The notes: generated by a model not told the origin, from the sequence alone. Counted from the first letter of the stretch, positions 37,254 to 45,849 are shown. The stretch: 64,000 nucleotides of DNA from Mycolicibacterium agri (GCF_002553505.1 NZ_PDCP01000028.1:1-64000); one strand, 5' to 3'. Made by a program: numbers and translations.

Positions 37254-39047
37254 CTAACCGTTTCTTCCTTGCACGACTCGGACGAGTTCGACCCTGGATC
37301 TGATATGCAACTTCGCGAAGATGTTTCGGACATGCGTCTTGACGGTGTGCGGTGACAGGTGCAGTTTTCCGGCGACACTCCGGGTGGTGGCTCCGTCTTG
37401 CGTATAGAGGTGCGCCACCTTGATTTCGGTGTCGGTCAAGCTGTCCCAGCCGGTGCGCCCGTGTCGGCGAGCTGGCAGGCGCCGGATGACGCCCAGCTGA
37501 CGCAGTTGCCGACCGACCAGGCGCGCGTCCGCGACTGCACCGCAGTCAGCGAGGGTGTCGAAGGCAGCCTTGAGCACCTCGACGGCTTCATGGGTGCGCC
37601 CGACGTGTTTGAACTCGCGCGCCGCATCCTGTGCGGCGCACGCGTACAACAAGGGCCGCCCATGCTCCTTCAGGTGCAGACCTTCAGCCATGACGGTGTC
37701 CGGGTCCCGGTCAAAAATAGCCTGCGCGTACCGGCACACCGCGGCGACCAGCGGCAGAGGGGGGTGCTCACGACCCAACGTGTCTATGGCAGCAAGCACG
37801 CGCGCGCGGAGCCCGGCATCGCCGGCTGCCGACGCTACCCGCGCCGACAGAATCAAGTGATCGTGGAAGTAGGAAAGTACCGGTGCCATCAACAGCGGGG
37901 TGTCACCTGCGAGCCATCGCATCGCGTCATGAAGGTCACTTCGGTTCCACGCTGCGAGCGCCAAGATGGCTGCGGCATCCCGACGCGTCGCTGGAGAACT
38001 GCTGTCGGTCGCCGCCCTGGCCCTGATCAACATCTCTTGGAGGAGTTTATGATCGTGCTCGCGGTCGTGTTTCGGGTGCAACAGCGGCTGCAGCGCAGCA
38101 AGGGTGTCCTTGACGGTGCCGCGCAGCCCGAGTTCGATCGGAGTGCGCCGGCCCAGGTTTCGGCCGCGGATGTCGACCTGGATGACGGTCGCGTTGTCGG
38201 GATAGAACTGCTGATACGGGAAGTCGGTGCCCAGCATCAGCAGGGTGTCGGCCTCCTTGATCGCCTTGTACCCGGAGGCGAAGCCCAACAGGCCGGTCAT
38301 CCCGACGTCGTAGGGGTTGTCGTATTCGATGAATTCCTTGCCGCGCAGCGCATGTACGACGGGCGCCTGCAGAGTCTCGGCAAGTTGGATCAGTGCGGCG
38401 TGCGACCCGGCGACGCCCGCGCCACCGAGGATGGTGACTCGTTCGGCGGCGTTGAGAAGGTCGGCGGCGCGGCGCACGGACTCGTCGTCGGGACGCAACA
38501 CCGACTTGGTGGCCGCAATTGGGCGGACGGGTTGCTCCGAGATGCGTTGCAGGAAGATCTCACCGGGTATGACGACGACCGCGACGCCATTCTCCTCGAC
38601 GGCCGTGCGCATCGCCATCGCGAGGATGCGGGGCGCCATCTCAGGGATGCTGACGAGCTCGCAGTAGACACTGCACTCGCGGAACAGTTCCTGCAAATGC
38701 GTCTGTTGGAAGTACTCCGAGCCGATCTCGCCGCGCGGGATGTGAGCGGCGATCGCGAGGACCGGTACCCGGCTTCGGTGCGCGTCGAACAGCCCGTTGA
38801 TCAGATGCAGGTTGCCGGGCCCGCAGCTGCCCGCACACACCGCCAGTTGCCCGGTCAGCGCGGCGTCGGCCGCAGCAGCGAACGCGGCCGTCTCCTCGTG
38901 ACGTATGTGTTCCCAGGTGATCTCACCGGATCGCCGAATGGCATCAGTGAATCCGTTGAGGCTGTCTCCGGGCAGCCCGTACACGCGGCGGACGCCGCTC
39001 ATCTGTAAAAGCGAGATGGCATGGTCAGCGACTGCTGTCACGCGCAC
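37254..39047 (-). CDS. In-frame chimera: pyruvate oxidase (PoxB) N-half fused to LuxR-type regulator C-half
   Basis: A single 597-aa frame joins two unrelated families. Residues 1-~340 are a thiamine-diphosphate-dependent pyruvate dehydrogenase/oxidase: VYGLPGDSLNGFTDAIRR, catalytic-Glu region EHIRHEETAAFAAAADA, AGSCGPGNLHLINGLFDAHR, the middle FAD/transhydrogenase-like domain ILGGAGVAGSHA, VIQVDIRGRNLGRRTPIELG. The whole C-terminal ThDP-binding domain (GDG...NN) is missing. From about residue 345 the sequence is helical-repeat-like (LALAAWNRSDLHDAMRWLAG), as in large LuxR regulators. It ends with a LuxR HTH (residues about 533-595; WDSLTDTEIKVAHLY, LSPHTVKTHVRNIFAKL). Oxidase activity cannot be expected; DNA binding is plausible. 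It is divergent from the lactate monooxygenase gene. Confidence 0.85.
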   Translation of the reverse strand: MRVTAVADHAISLLQMSGVRRVYGLPGDSLNGFTDAIRRSGEITWEHIRHEETAAFAAAADAALTGQLAVCAGSCGPGNLHLINGLFDAHRSRVPVLAIAAHIPRGEIGSEYFQQTHLQELFRECSVYCELVSIPEMAPRILAMAMRTAVEENGVAVVVIPGEIFLQRISEQPVRPIAATKSVLRPDDESVRRAADLLNAAERVTILGGAGVAGSHAALIQLAETLQAPVVHALRGKEFIEYDNPYDVGMTGLLGFASGYKAIKEADTLLMLGTDFPYQQFYPDNATVIQVDIRGRNLGRRTPIELGLRGTVKDTLAALQPLLHPKHDREHDHKLLQEMLIRARAATDSSSPATRRDAAAILALAAWNRSDLHDAMRWLAGDTPLLMAPVLSYFHDHLILSARVASAAGDAGLRARVLAAIDTLGREHPPLPLVAAVCRYAQAIFDRDPDTVMAEGLHLKEHGRPLLYACAAQDAAREFKHVGRTHEAVEVLKAAFDTLADCGAVADARLVGRQLRQLGVIRRLPARRHGRTGWDSLTDTEIKVAHLYTQDGATTRSVAGKLHLSPHTVKTHVRNIFAKLHIRSRVELVRVVQGRNG

Positions 39048-39097
39048 ACCGTATATCCGGTGTGAAAGTGTGTCGAGTCGTGATCAAATGCTCACGC

Positions 39098-39124
39098 CTG
39101 CCGGATAATTGGGATCTCCGGCAG
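39098..39124. promoter_or_regulatory. Inverted repeat CTGCCGGA-N11-TCCGGCAG
   Basis: The 8-bp arms are perfect. They lie in the 273-bp divergent region between the PoxB-LuxR chimera and the lactate monooxygenase. A smaller inverted repeat CGGAT-N5-ATCCG follows at 39146-39160. Both are operator candidates for a local regulator. Confidence 0.45.
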
Positions 39125-39320
39125 CCTTGAGCCTTCGCAAATAACCGGATTAACTATCCGATACTCCGATTGACACCACGGTCTGCCGCGGGGAAGATCA
39201 CGAAGTCAATGCTTCGAGCCAGACGCTGGTTTGCATTGGTACAACAGGCCCGATCGCATCCTCAGCGCGGTGCGGGGTCCACCTTTCGAACACGAAAATA
39301 ACTTCTACTTGAGGAGAGCG

Positions 39321-40504
39321 ATGACCAATTGGGGTGACTACGAGAACGAGATATATCGCGATGGGCTGGTAGGCGTTCTACCCACTCTTCCCATGTCTTA
39401 CGCCGACTGGGAGGCCCACGCTCAGCAAGCGCTTCCCCCGAGCGTGTTGTCCTATGTCGCAGGTGGTTCCGGCGATGAACACACCCAGCGGGCCAATGTG
39501 GACGCCTTCACGCGTTGGGGGCTGATGCCCCGGATGCTCGCAGCGGCCACCGACCGCGACCTGTCGGTCGAGCTGTGGGGCAAGAAGTGGGCGGCGCCGA
39601 TGTTCTTCGCGCCCATCGGTGTGATCGCCCTGTGTGCGCAGGACGGCCACGGCGATGTGGCCAGCGCGCAGGCCAGCGTCCGTACGGGCGTGCCGTACAT
39701 CACCTCGACGCTTGCCGTCAGTCCGTTGGAAGAGATTCGCGAGCAGGCAGGTGACACACCGGCCTACTTCCAGATCTACTTCCCCGAGGATCGCGACCTT
39801 GCCGAGAGCTTCATCCTGCGCGCCGAGAAGGCCGGTTACGACGGTCTGGTGATCACCCTCGACACCTGGATCTTCGGGTGGCGGCCACGGGATCTCACGA
39901 TCTCGAACTTCCCGTTCCTGCGCGGGTTGTGCTTGACCAACTACGTGACGGATCCGGTGTTCAGGCGAAGTTCAAAGCCCACTCGGGCGTGGAGGCGGAT
40001 GCCCTGCGCGCCAACCCGAGGCTGGCGGCAGACTTCTGGCACGGCCTGTTCGGGCATTCGGTGACGTGGGAGGACGTCGACTGGGTGCGGTCGATCACAA
40101 AGATGCCCGTCATCCTCAAGGGCATCCAGCATCCCGATGATGCGCGCCGCGCGGTGGACGCAGGCGTCGACGGCATCTACTGCTCGAACCACGGCGGCCG
40201 TCAGGCCAACGGTGGGCTCCCGGCGCTTGATTGCCTGCCCGACGTCGTCAAGGCCTCCGGTGACACGCCGGTGTTGTTCGACTCCGGGGTCCGGACGGGC
40301 GCCGACATCGTCAAGGCGCTCGCCATGGGTGCCTCGGCCGTGGGAATCGGGCGTCCGTACGCGTGGGGTGCCGCACTGGGCGGCTCTCGGGGCATCGAGC
40401 ACGTCGCGCGCTCACTGTTGGCCGAGGCAGACCTCATCATGGCCGTCGATGGATATCGCAACCTGAAAGAGTTGACGATCGACGCGCTGCGTCCCACCCG
40501 CTGA
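39321..40504 (+). pseudogene. L-lactate 2-monooxygenase, single-base frameshift
   Basis: Two frames together give a 394-residue FMN enzyme, the length I recall for M. smegmatis lactate monooxygenase, which converts lactate and O2 to acetate, CO2 and water. Frame 1 starts at the ATG 39321 after GAGGAGAG and reads through YVAGGSGDEHTQRANVDAF, YFQIYFPEDRDLAE and VITLDTWIFGWRPRDL to TDPVF. Frame 2 then continues with AKFKAHSGVEADALRANPR, VILKGIQHPDDARRAVDAG and the catalytic His in YCSNHGGRQANGG. Restoring one C at about 39962 (TTCCAG instead of TTCAG) repairs the gene as VFQAKFK. Everything else is intact, so this is a recent loss or a read error. Confidence 0.85.
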
Positions 40505-40603
40505 GGAAGGCAGTCCCTGATGAAGATCGATCGGACGGTGCATTCGGTTCGGATGCACCGTCCGATCGGGACTCCCGAATTCTTCTGTCCTAGAAGGCTT
40601 GTG

Positions 40604-41197
40604 CTAACTGTCGCGTGCCGCCGGTCGCCGAAGCCCATCCATCACGATGGTGAGATACCGGGTATGACGGCCGGGGCCTTCCACGCTGATCGTGGCGGCG
40701 TGATGAATGCCCAGCATCAACCAGCGCAAGTCGTCGCTTGAAACGCCGGCACGCACCAGTCCGGCCTTTCGCGCCTTCTTCAGGACCGTTCGGATGGATT
40801 CAGCCACAACGGCTGCCATCTCAACGGTTTCGATACACGCGAACTGCGGGGACTCGAGTACAGCAGCGAGGCCGGGGCGGCGCTGAAAGCACTTGACGGA
40901 GCCGTTGAGTAGTTTGCGCAGGGATTGTGCTGGATCCGGCTCGTCGGCGGCGTTGCGCGCGATCGTCTTGATTTCGTCGAATGCTTCGGCCGCAACGGAT
41001 TCCAGCAGCGACTGTCGGTCCGGGAAGTGTCGATACACCGTGCCGACACCGACACCGGCTTCGTGAGCTATGACGTTCATCGGTAACTCGAGACGACCTT
41101 CGGCGATGTGGTTTCGGGCCACTTCGAGGATGAGGTCGCGATTACGTCGGCCATCGCTACGCAGATCTACCGCCGCGGTCGTGGAACCCAATGCCAT
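40604..41197 (-). CDS. TetR-family transcriptional regulator
   Basis: The 197-aa regulator has an N-terminal HTH (NRDLILEVARNHIAEGRLEL, VIAHEAGVGVGTVYRHFPDR) and a ligand-binding C-domain of 130 residues. It shares the GVGVGTVYRHFP recognition helix with the neighbour at 41291-41869, so the two may be paralogues that bind related sites. It is convergent with the lactate monooxygenase. The target is unknown. Confidence 0.87.
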   Translation of the reverse strand: MALGSTTAAVDLRSDGRRNRDLILEVARNHIAEGRLELPMNVIAHEAGVGVGTVYRHFPDRQSLLESVAAEAFDEIKTIARNAADEPDPAQSLRKLLNGSVKCFQRRPGLAAVLESPQFACIETVEMAAVVAESIRTVLKKARKAGLVRAGVSSDDLRWLMLGIHHAATISVEGPGRHTRYLTIVMDGLRRPAARDS

Positions 41198-41290
41198 TGC
41201 TCGATATTACCGGATAGGTATTCCGTTTCAGGCTGTCGGTTCGCGACGTGATGCGAGGCGGCCGGTCCAGCGACCGCCGTTCGGAGCGCT

Positions 41291-41869
41291 CTAAGCGATG
41301 TGGCGAGGAAGTATTCCGTCGAGCAGGGCCTTGAGGTAGCGGTCGAGGAATGCCGGGTCATTCCGGTCGGGCGCGTGTCGAATGCCGAATCCGACGCCGC
41401 AGAGCAGCAGCAGAATTTCGGACGGCGCGAGCGCTGGAAACGCCAACGGTTCGGCGGCGACGGTTCCGGCAATGAGGGTGCGAAGCCCGTTGAGAAGACG
41501 ATGACGCTGCTTCTTCATTTCATCGGTGACGGGATCGATCAGAGCGCTTGCGAAGGTGCCGTCGCGCACTAACAGCGCCAAGACACATCTCAAGAAACCC
41601 CGTAGTCCCGGCAATGTTCGCGGTGCAGCGTGAACTTTTTCGATGAGCGAGGCGAGTTGGTCCGAGGCAAGCGCTTCGGTGAGGGCCTCCGGGTTGGGGA
41701 AGTGACGGTAGACGGTGCCGACACCCACGTTTGCGCGCTGTGCGACAACGTTGAGTTGCAGCGGTTTCCCGTCATTCGCGATCACCCGTGCCGCCTCCAG
41801 GATGCGGCGGCGATTACGCGCAGCGTCCCTGCGCAGGACGGTCTGTGGCGTGGCGTCCTGGCCCTTCAC
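41291..41869 (-). CDS. TetR-family transcriptional regulator
   Basis: The 192-aa regulator begins VKGQDATPQTVLRRDAARNR. The HTH includes LNVVAQRANVGVGTVYRHFP. The GTG at 41869 has an AGGAGG site (41880-41885) at 10 nt, which makes it preferable to the longer frame running back to 42064. Upstream lie two CTGCATGCAG palindromes, the probable autoregulatory operators. The C-terminal domain is unlike that of the paralogue at 40604-41197, so the ligands probably differ. Confidence 0.87.
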   Translation of the reverse strand: MKGQDATPQTVLRRDAARNRRRILEAARVIANDGKPLQLNVVAQRANVGVGTVYRHFPNPEALTEALASDQLASLIEKVHAAPRTLPGLRGFLRCVLALLVRDGTFASALIDPVTDEMKKQRHRLLNGLRTLIAGTVAAEPLAFPALAPSEILLLLCGVGFGIRHAPDRNDPAFLDRYLKALLDGILPRHIA

Positions 41870-41897
41870 CCGATAGTTGCCTCCTTTGACGTCGATT

Positions 41898-41914
41898 CTG
41901 CATGCTGCATGCAG
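41898..41914. promoter_or_regulatory. Operator site 1: CTGCATGCTGCATGCAG
   Basis: It contains the palindrome CTGCATGCAG (41905-41914) preceded by an overlapping CTGCATG. It lies about 30-45 bp upstream of the TetR start at 41869. Confidence 0.6.
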
Positions 41915-41953
41915 GTCGGTCAACGAAAAATGGCAGGTTGTCGTCAATATCAC

Positions 41954-41969
41954 ATCCTGCATGCAGGAT
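41954..41969. promoter_or_regulatory. Operator site 2: ATCCTGCATGCAGGAT
   Basis: This perfect 16-bp palindrome has the same CTGCATGCAG core as site 1. The core centres are 52 bp apart, five helical turns, so both sites face the same side of the DNA. Confidence 0.65.
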
Positions 41970-42115
41970 TCAGAAAGGGGCTGTGATCGAGGAGGCTTGG
42001 CCGCGGCGGCAGAGGCGAATCGGCGCAATGGGTGAGCTCGCCGCACCATGCAATGAAGGGGCAATGACGGGCGCGCCGACCGTCTGCAATGGTCGTGCCC
42101 GCTGGCAACCGGCGA

Positions 42116-42814
42116 CTAGAGGGACGTCGGCACGCCGGTGTCAGCCGAATCGGTGGCTTCGGCGGTGCTGAAGTAGTGGGTGACGCGCGTAATGAGGCGT
42201 TCGAGATGTTCGATCGCGGCGTGCTCGGCTGCGTCGGCGTCGCGCTTTTCCAGCGCCTTCAGGATGGCGGCGTGTTCGTCGATCACGGCCTCGTGCGCTG
42301 GCACCCACGCCGTCATGTAGGTGGCCACAATCACCCGCGCCTGTACGCGGCGAAGATTCTCGACCAGGAGACGATTGCCGCATTTGTCGCGTATGACGCT
42401 GTGGAATTCGAGATCGAGCCGACGCGCCGTGACTGTGTCGGAGCTCCGAACGGCCGCGTCGAAAAGGGTCAGGTTCTTGCGCAGGCTGGTGAAATCATCG
42501 GCCATTAGGCGGTCGGTTGCGAGCCTCGTGGCGAGTCCTTCCAGCCGCGACCGCACCTGGAGGCCTTCAATCAGGTCGGCGTGGTCGAGTTGGGCGAGTT
42601 CGATACCCACCGCGGTCACCACCAGCAGGCCTTCAGTCACCAGCCGCTCGACGGCCGCCCGGACCGGGCTTCGGCTCATGTTCAGTTGTTCTGCTATCGA
42701 TACGACACTCATCCGGCGTCCCTCCGGGAAGTCGCCGTCGAGGATGCGGGACCGCAGCTGTTCATAGGCAAGATCGCTGAGACCAGCGGGGCGTTGCACT
42801 GGTTCGAACGGCAC
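42116..42814 (-). CDS. GntR-family (FadR/FCD) transcriptional regulator
   Basis: The 232-aa regulator begins VPFEPVQRPAGLSDLAYEQL. The winged HTH has YEQLRSRILDGDFPEGRRMS and LNMSRSPVRAAVERLVTEGL. The FCD effector domain shows the metal/ligand residues in LDLEFHSVIRDKCGNRLL and EHAAILKALEKRDADAAEHA. FCD regulators often sense organic acids, including lactate (LldR type), so the nearby lactate monooxygenase is a conceivable target. The GTG at 42814 has AGGAAGGAAA 6 nt upstream. Confidence 0.88.
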   Translation of the reverse strand: MPFEPVQRPAGLSDLAYEQLRSRILDGDFPEGRRMSVVSIAEQLNMSRSPVRAAVERLVTEGLLVVTAVGIELAQLDHADLIEGLQVRSRLEGLATRLATDRLMADDFTSLRKNLTLFDAAVRSSDTVTARRLDLEFHSVIRDKCGNRLLVENLRRVQARVIVATYMTAWVPAHEAVIDEHAAILKALEKRDADAAEHAAIEHLERLITRVTHYFSTAEATDSADTGVPTSL

Positions 42815-43244
42815 GCACGTTTCCTTCCTGTGTGTTGCATTCAGCATACCGCGATAGGGTCTCCGCTGAGACGCCGGGCCAGGTGCGCACTCGCATCCAA
42901 CACCGTGGAGCTGGATGTCCGCGGCGCGTCCGAAGGTTGTTAGAGAACACGATGAGTTGCAAGCGCACGAGCGCGGGGCTAGCGAAATATCCTGTGCTGC
43001 ACGGTGATCTGCCAAGCACTACAGCGCACTGGCGATTGCGCCCGCGCGATTACGGGGTCTGAACCCGCCGGCCATCACCCGCCGACATTTGCCGAGTCGA
43101 CGCACTGGTTCTAATCCGTCCGATCGACCAACCAGGGTCGGTTAGCAACGCGAACGTCAATTAACAAGCACGCGTGGAAAATTCGGTTCTGCGTCACGCA
43201 GCAAACAGCCGTGCGACGATCGGTCCTTGACGTGAGGAGCGATC

Positions 43245-43610
43245 ATGAGGCTTGCTGTAGCCGCGGTACTCATCGGGATGGCGGCGATGGGCGCCGTAGG
43301 CCAGGCGAATGCCGACCCCAATGCGGACCAACCCAATTGCGTCGCGGCACCGGAGTTGGTCGGCTGCGACGGCAGCGGACCGGGGTTGCCGACGGGCCCC
43401 GCGGATCCTGCGTGCATCGCATCCCCGGGCGACGGGGTCTGTGCGGGAGGACCGTTTGCAGCGCCCGCACCGCCGTCGCCGCCGATCGGCAGTGATCTGC
43501 CGGGGAGCATCATGCCTGGCGGAATGCCATACGGCAGCGGCCCTCCCTCGATGCCCGGGACCATCCCGGGAATGCCTGGGTCCATGCCAGGAATGCCCGG
43601 CTCCATCTGA
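43245..43610 (+). CDS. Secreted Pro/Gly/Met-rich protein
   Basis: The 121-aa protein has a signal peptide (MRLAVAAVLIGMAAMGAVGQ) with likely cleavage after ANA at residue 23. The mature part has four cysteines in pairs (NCVAAPELVGC, ACIASPGDGVC). The C-terminal third consists of PGM/PGS repeats such as IPGMPGSMPGMPGSI. A GTGAGGAG site precedes the ATG. No domain is recognised. The repeat tail looks like a flexible wall-associated or extracellular segment. The 229-bp region upstream holds no gene. Confidence 0.75.
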   Translation: MRLAVAAVLIGMAAMGAVGQANADPNADQPNCVAAPELVGCDGSGPGLPTGPADPACIASPGDGVCAGGPFAAPAPPSPPIGSDLPGSIMPGGMPYGSGPPSMPGTIPGMPGSMPGMPGSI

Positions 43611-43622
43611 TCTGCGCCGTAT

Positions 43623-44135
43623 CTAGCTGGCGGCGCGCAAGATTCGCAGCTGTCCGATCTCGGCGACGTTCTTGGTCAGCTCGACGTTCACCCACAGAGC
43701 GGTATGGCCGACGGTGCGGCCGCTCGCCGTGCTCCACGGAAACGAGGATGGTGCCGCGAGGTCAGCCTCGGTGCGGGTACGCAGCAGGTTGCGCCATTGC
43801 GCGGCCAGCGTCCGAAGCCCCGCGACAGCGACGTCGCCGTTGCCCGGCCACGTCACGCTCTCGCGGGCACGCGGGCTGGCGCCCGAGACGTGGTCGATGG
43901 TCACCGACCACCACCAAGTGATGTGCCATGTGAGCCAACCGATCGTCGGGACCGGCACCGGGTCGGGCTCGGTATCCGCCCAGTCCGGACGCCACACCCC
44001 TGACGCGTCCGGGCGCACCGTCCATGTCAACGGCGCCGGTTCCCAGAGAGAATCATCCGGGCGGAGCGCCGAAAGGTGCAAATCGACCAGCGCCCAACAC
44101 AAATCGAACTGCCACACGAGTTCGTCGGGCGTCAT
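43623..44135 (-). CDS. DinB-family protein
   Basis: The 170-aa four-helix-bundle protein of the DinB/YfiT superfamily begins MTPDELVWQFDLCWALVDLH. Putative metal-ligand histidines are in TIGWLTWHITWWWS and TVGHTALWVNVELTK. Relatives are metal-dependent thiol transferases or of unknown function; several mycobacterial ones use mycothiol. The ATG overlaps the thioesterase stop (ATGA), so the two form an operon. Confidence 0.8.
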   Translation of the reverse strand: MTPDELVWQFDLCWALVDLHLSALRPDDSLWEPAPLTWTVRPDASGVWRPDWADTEPDPVPVPTIGWLTWHITWWWSVTIDHVSGASPRARESVTWPGNGDVAVAGLRTLAAQWRNLLRTRTEADLAAPSSFPWSTASGRTVGHTALWVNVELTKNVAEIGQLRILRAAS

Positions 44136-44926
44136 CGCCGCTGCACCAGAAGTGTCTGGGCGCAAGTGCCGATGAAGCCCTGCCGGTCGAAGATCTCGGC
44201 GGTGGTGACGCCGATGCCGTCGGGCCCGATGGATCCTCGGGCGCGCAGCGCGAAGTCGTTGCCGACCGGCACCCGATGGATGTGCACTGTCGTATCGGTG
44301 TTCATGAACACGAACTGCTCGGGGTCGATCGCCGCGCCGGCGCCATTGGCGCAGTCGACCACGAGCGCAAGGCGCTGCATCTGGGTCATGTCGTCGGCAT
44401 CGACCAGAGGAAGCAGCGGACTCATCCACGCGACCGGCGACCCGTTGTCGAGCCCGTATTGCTTGCGCCAGTCGATGGCCTCCAGATAACCCGTCGCGCC
44501 TTCCCACTTGTGTGGCATCGGATCTTTGTCGCCTTCGACAAGCGGCGGGTGACGGTCGGTGGCGACATCGGTGGTGTCGCTGGTGGCCAACAGCCAGGCC
44601 GACGCGCGCGCCACGGCTCGGTCCGGGCCGCCGGGGCGTGCGGCGACCAGTTCGGCCGCCAGCAACATGATGCGACTGCCTGGGCGATCGATCCAGGCCC
44701 GAACCCGAACGGGCGCAACCGGAATAGCGCCGAGGATGTCCATGGTGACGCGGCCGATCCGCATCGGGGCATCGCCGGTGAGCTCCTCGATCAGCTTGGT
44801 CATCAACGCCAACGGCGGTGAGCCGTGCTGGATTTCGCGGTCCCAGTTGCTGCGGGTGTAGTCGGTCGATTCGAAGAGCTGATACTCGCCGTCGGTGCCG
44901 AGCCGACGGTAATGGGATCCCTTCAT
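44132..44926 (-). CDS. Acyl-CoA thioesterase-like double-hotdog protein
   Basis: The 264-aa TesB-like protein has an N-terminal hotdog (REIQHGSPPLALMTKLIEEL) and a C-terminal one (NTDTTVHIHRVPVGNDFALR, FDRQGFIGTCAQTLLVQ). Such proteins hydrolyse acyl-CoA or bind it. Substrate length is not predictable. It overlaps the upstream RecB-like gene by 4 bp and the downstream DinB gene by 4 bp, a three-gene minus-strand operon. Confidence 0.82.
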   Translation of the reverse strand: MKGSHYRRLGTDGEYQLFESTDYTRSNWDREIQHGSPPLALMTKLIEELTGDAPMRIGRVTMDILGAIPVAPVRVRAWIDRPGSRIMLLAAELVAARPGGPDRAVARASAWLLATSDTTDVATDRHPPLVEGDKDPMPHKWEGATGYLEAIDWRKQYGLDNGSPVAWMSPLLPLVDADDMTQMQRLALVVDCANGAGAAIDPEQFVFMNTDTTVHIHRVPVGNDFALRARGSIGPDGIGVTTAEIFDRQGFIGTCAQTLLVQRR

Positions 44927-45849
44927 GCCGCGGGCTCCGCCGAGAACAGCACCGCGTCATCGCCCCCTTCGGCGGGATGCTCCGGCCAGCCCGGGTAGGG
45001 CGGTGGTGTGCCGCCGAACACCGGGCAGTGGGCGTGGTGGGCGCACCAGTCACAGAACCGCGACGGATTGGGCCGGAAATCGCCTGTGGCGCCCGCCGTT
45101 TGGATGGCCCGCCAGATCGCGATCAACGTCTTCTCGAAACGTTCGAGTTCCTCGAGGTCGGGGGAGTAGTCGACGACCTGGCCGTCGGCCAGATACAGCA
45201 GCCGCAGCCGGGTCGGCAGCACGCCGCGGGACCGCAACAGCGCGACCGCATAGAACTTCATCTGGAACATCGCCTTGAACTCGGCCAGCGCCCGCGCCTC
45301 CGGTGGCGCCTTGCCGGTCTTGTAGTCGACGACACGCACCTCACCGGTCGGCGCGACGTCGATGCGGTCGACGAACCCGCGCAGCAGTGTCCCGTCGGCG
45401 AGTTCGACCTCGACACGCTGCTCGCACGATTCCGGCTCGAACCGCGTCGGGTCCTCGAGCCGGTAGTAGCCCGAAAGCAGCGCCCGCGCCTCGTGCACGA
45501 GCTCCGTCGCGGCCGCGGGCTCGATGTCGTCGGCGAGTTCGGGTTGGGCGGCGACGACACGCTCCCAGGCCGGACCGACCAACGCCATCGCGGTTGCGGG
45601 CACGCGATCGGCCGCAGGCTGCGCGTAGAGCATTTCGAGCGCCGCATGCACGACCGATCCGCGAACCTGAGCGATCGACGACGGCTCCGGCAAGCGGTCG
45701 ATCGCCCGGAACCGGTAGAGCAGCGGGCACTGCTTGAAATCGCTGGCCCGTGACGGCGACAGCGCGGGACGGCGCTGCTCCGGCCGCGCTGCGCCGCCCA
45801 GCCTCGGATCATTGCGCGATCCGCGTTCGGCTTCTCGCTGGCGGTCCAT
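44923..45849 (-). CDS. RecB-family exonuclease with Fe-S cysteines
   Basis: The 308-aa PD-(D/E)XK nuclease has catalytic motifs RGSVVHAALEML, RGFVDRIDVAPTGE and VRVVDYKTGKAP. Cys41 in SRASDFKQCPLLYRF and the C-terminal RFCDWCAHHAHCPVF together make the four-cysteine pattern of the AddB/Cas4-type [4Fe-4S] cluster. It corresponds, from memory, to Rv2119. It is a stand-alone nuclease, not part of RecBCD, and is likely to act in DNA repair or end processing. The ATG at 45849 is preceded by TAGGCT at 6 nt. Confidence 0.88.
   Translation of the reverse strand: MDRQREAERGSRNDPRLGGAARPEQRRPALSPSRASDFKQCPLLYRFRAIDRLPEPSSIAQVRGSVVHAALEMLYAQPAADRVPATAMALVGPAWERVVAAQPELADDIEPAAATELVHEARALLSGYYRLEDPTRFEPESCEQRVEVELADGTLLRGFVDRIDVAPTGEVRVVDYKTGKAPPEARALAEFKAMFQMKFYAVALLRSRGVLPTRLRLLYLADGQVVDYSPDLEELERFEKTLIAIWRAIQTAGATGDFRPNPSRFCDWCAHHAHCPVFGGTPPPYPGWPEHPAEGGDDAVLFSAEPAA

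Noticed and set aside
43511..43606. Repeats in the secreted-protein gene as a CRISPR-like array
   Set aside because: They are short in-frame codons for PGM/PGS with no spacers. No array of 25-40 bp direct repeats exists anywhere in the window.
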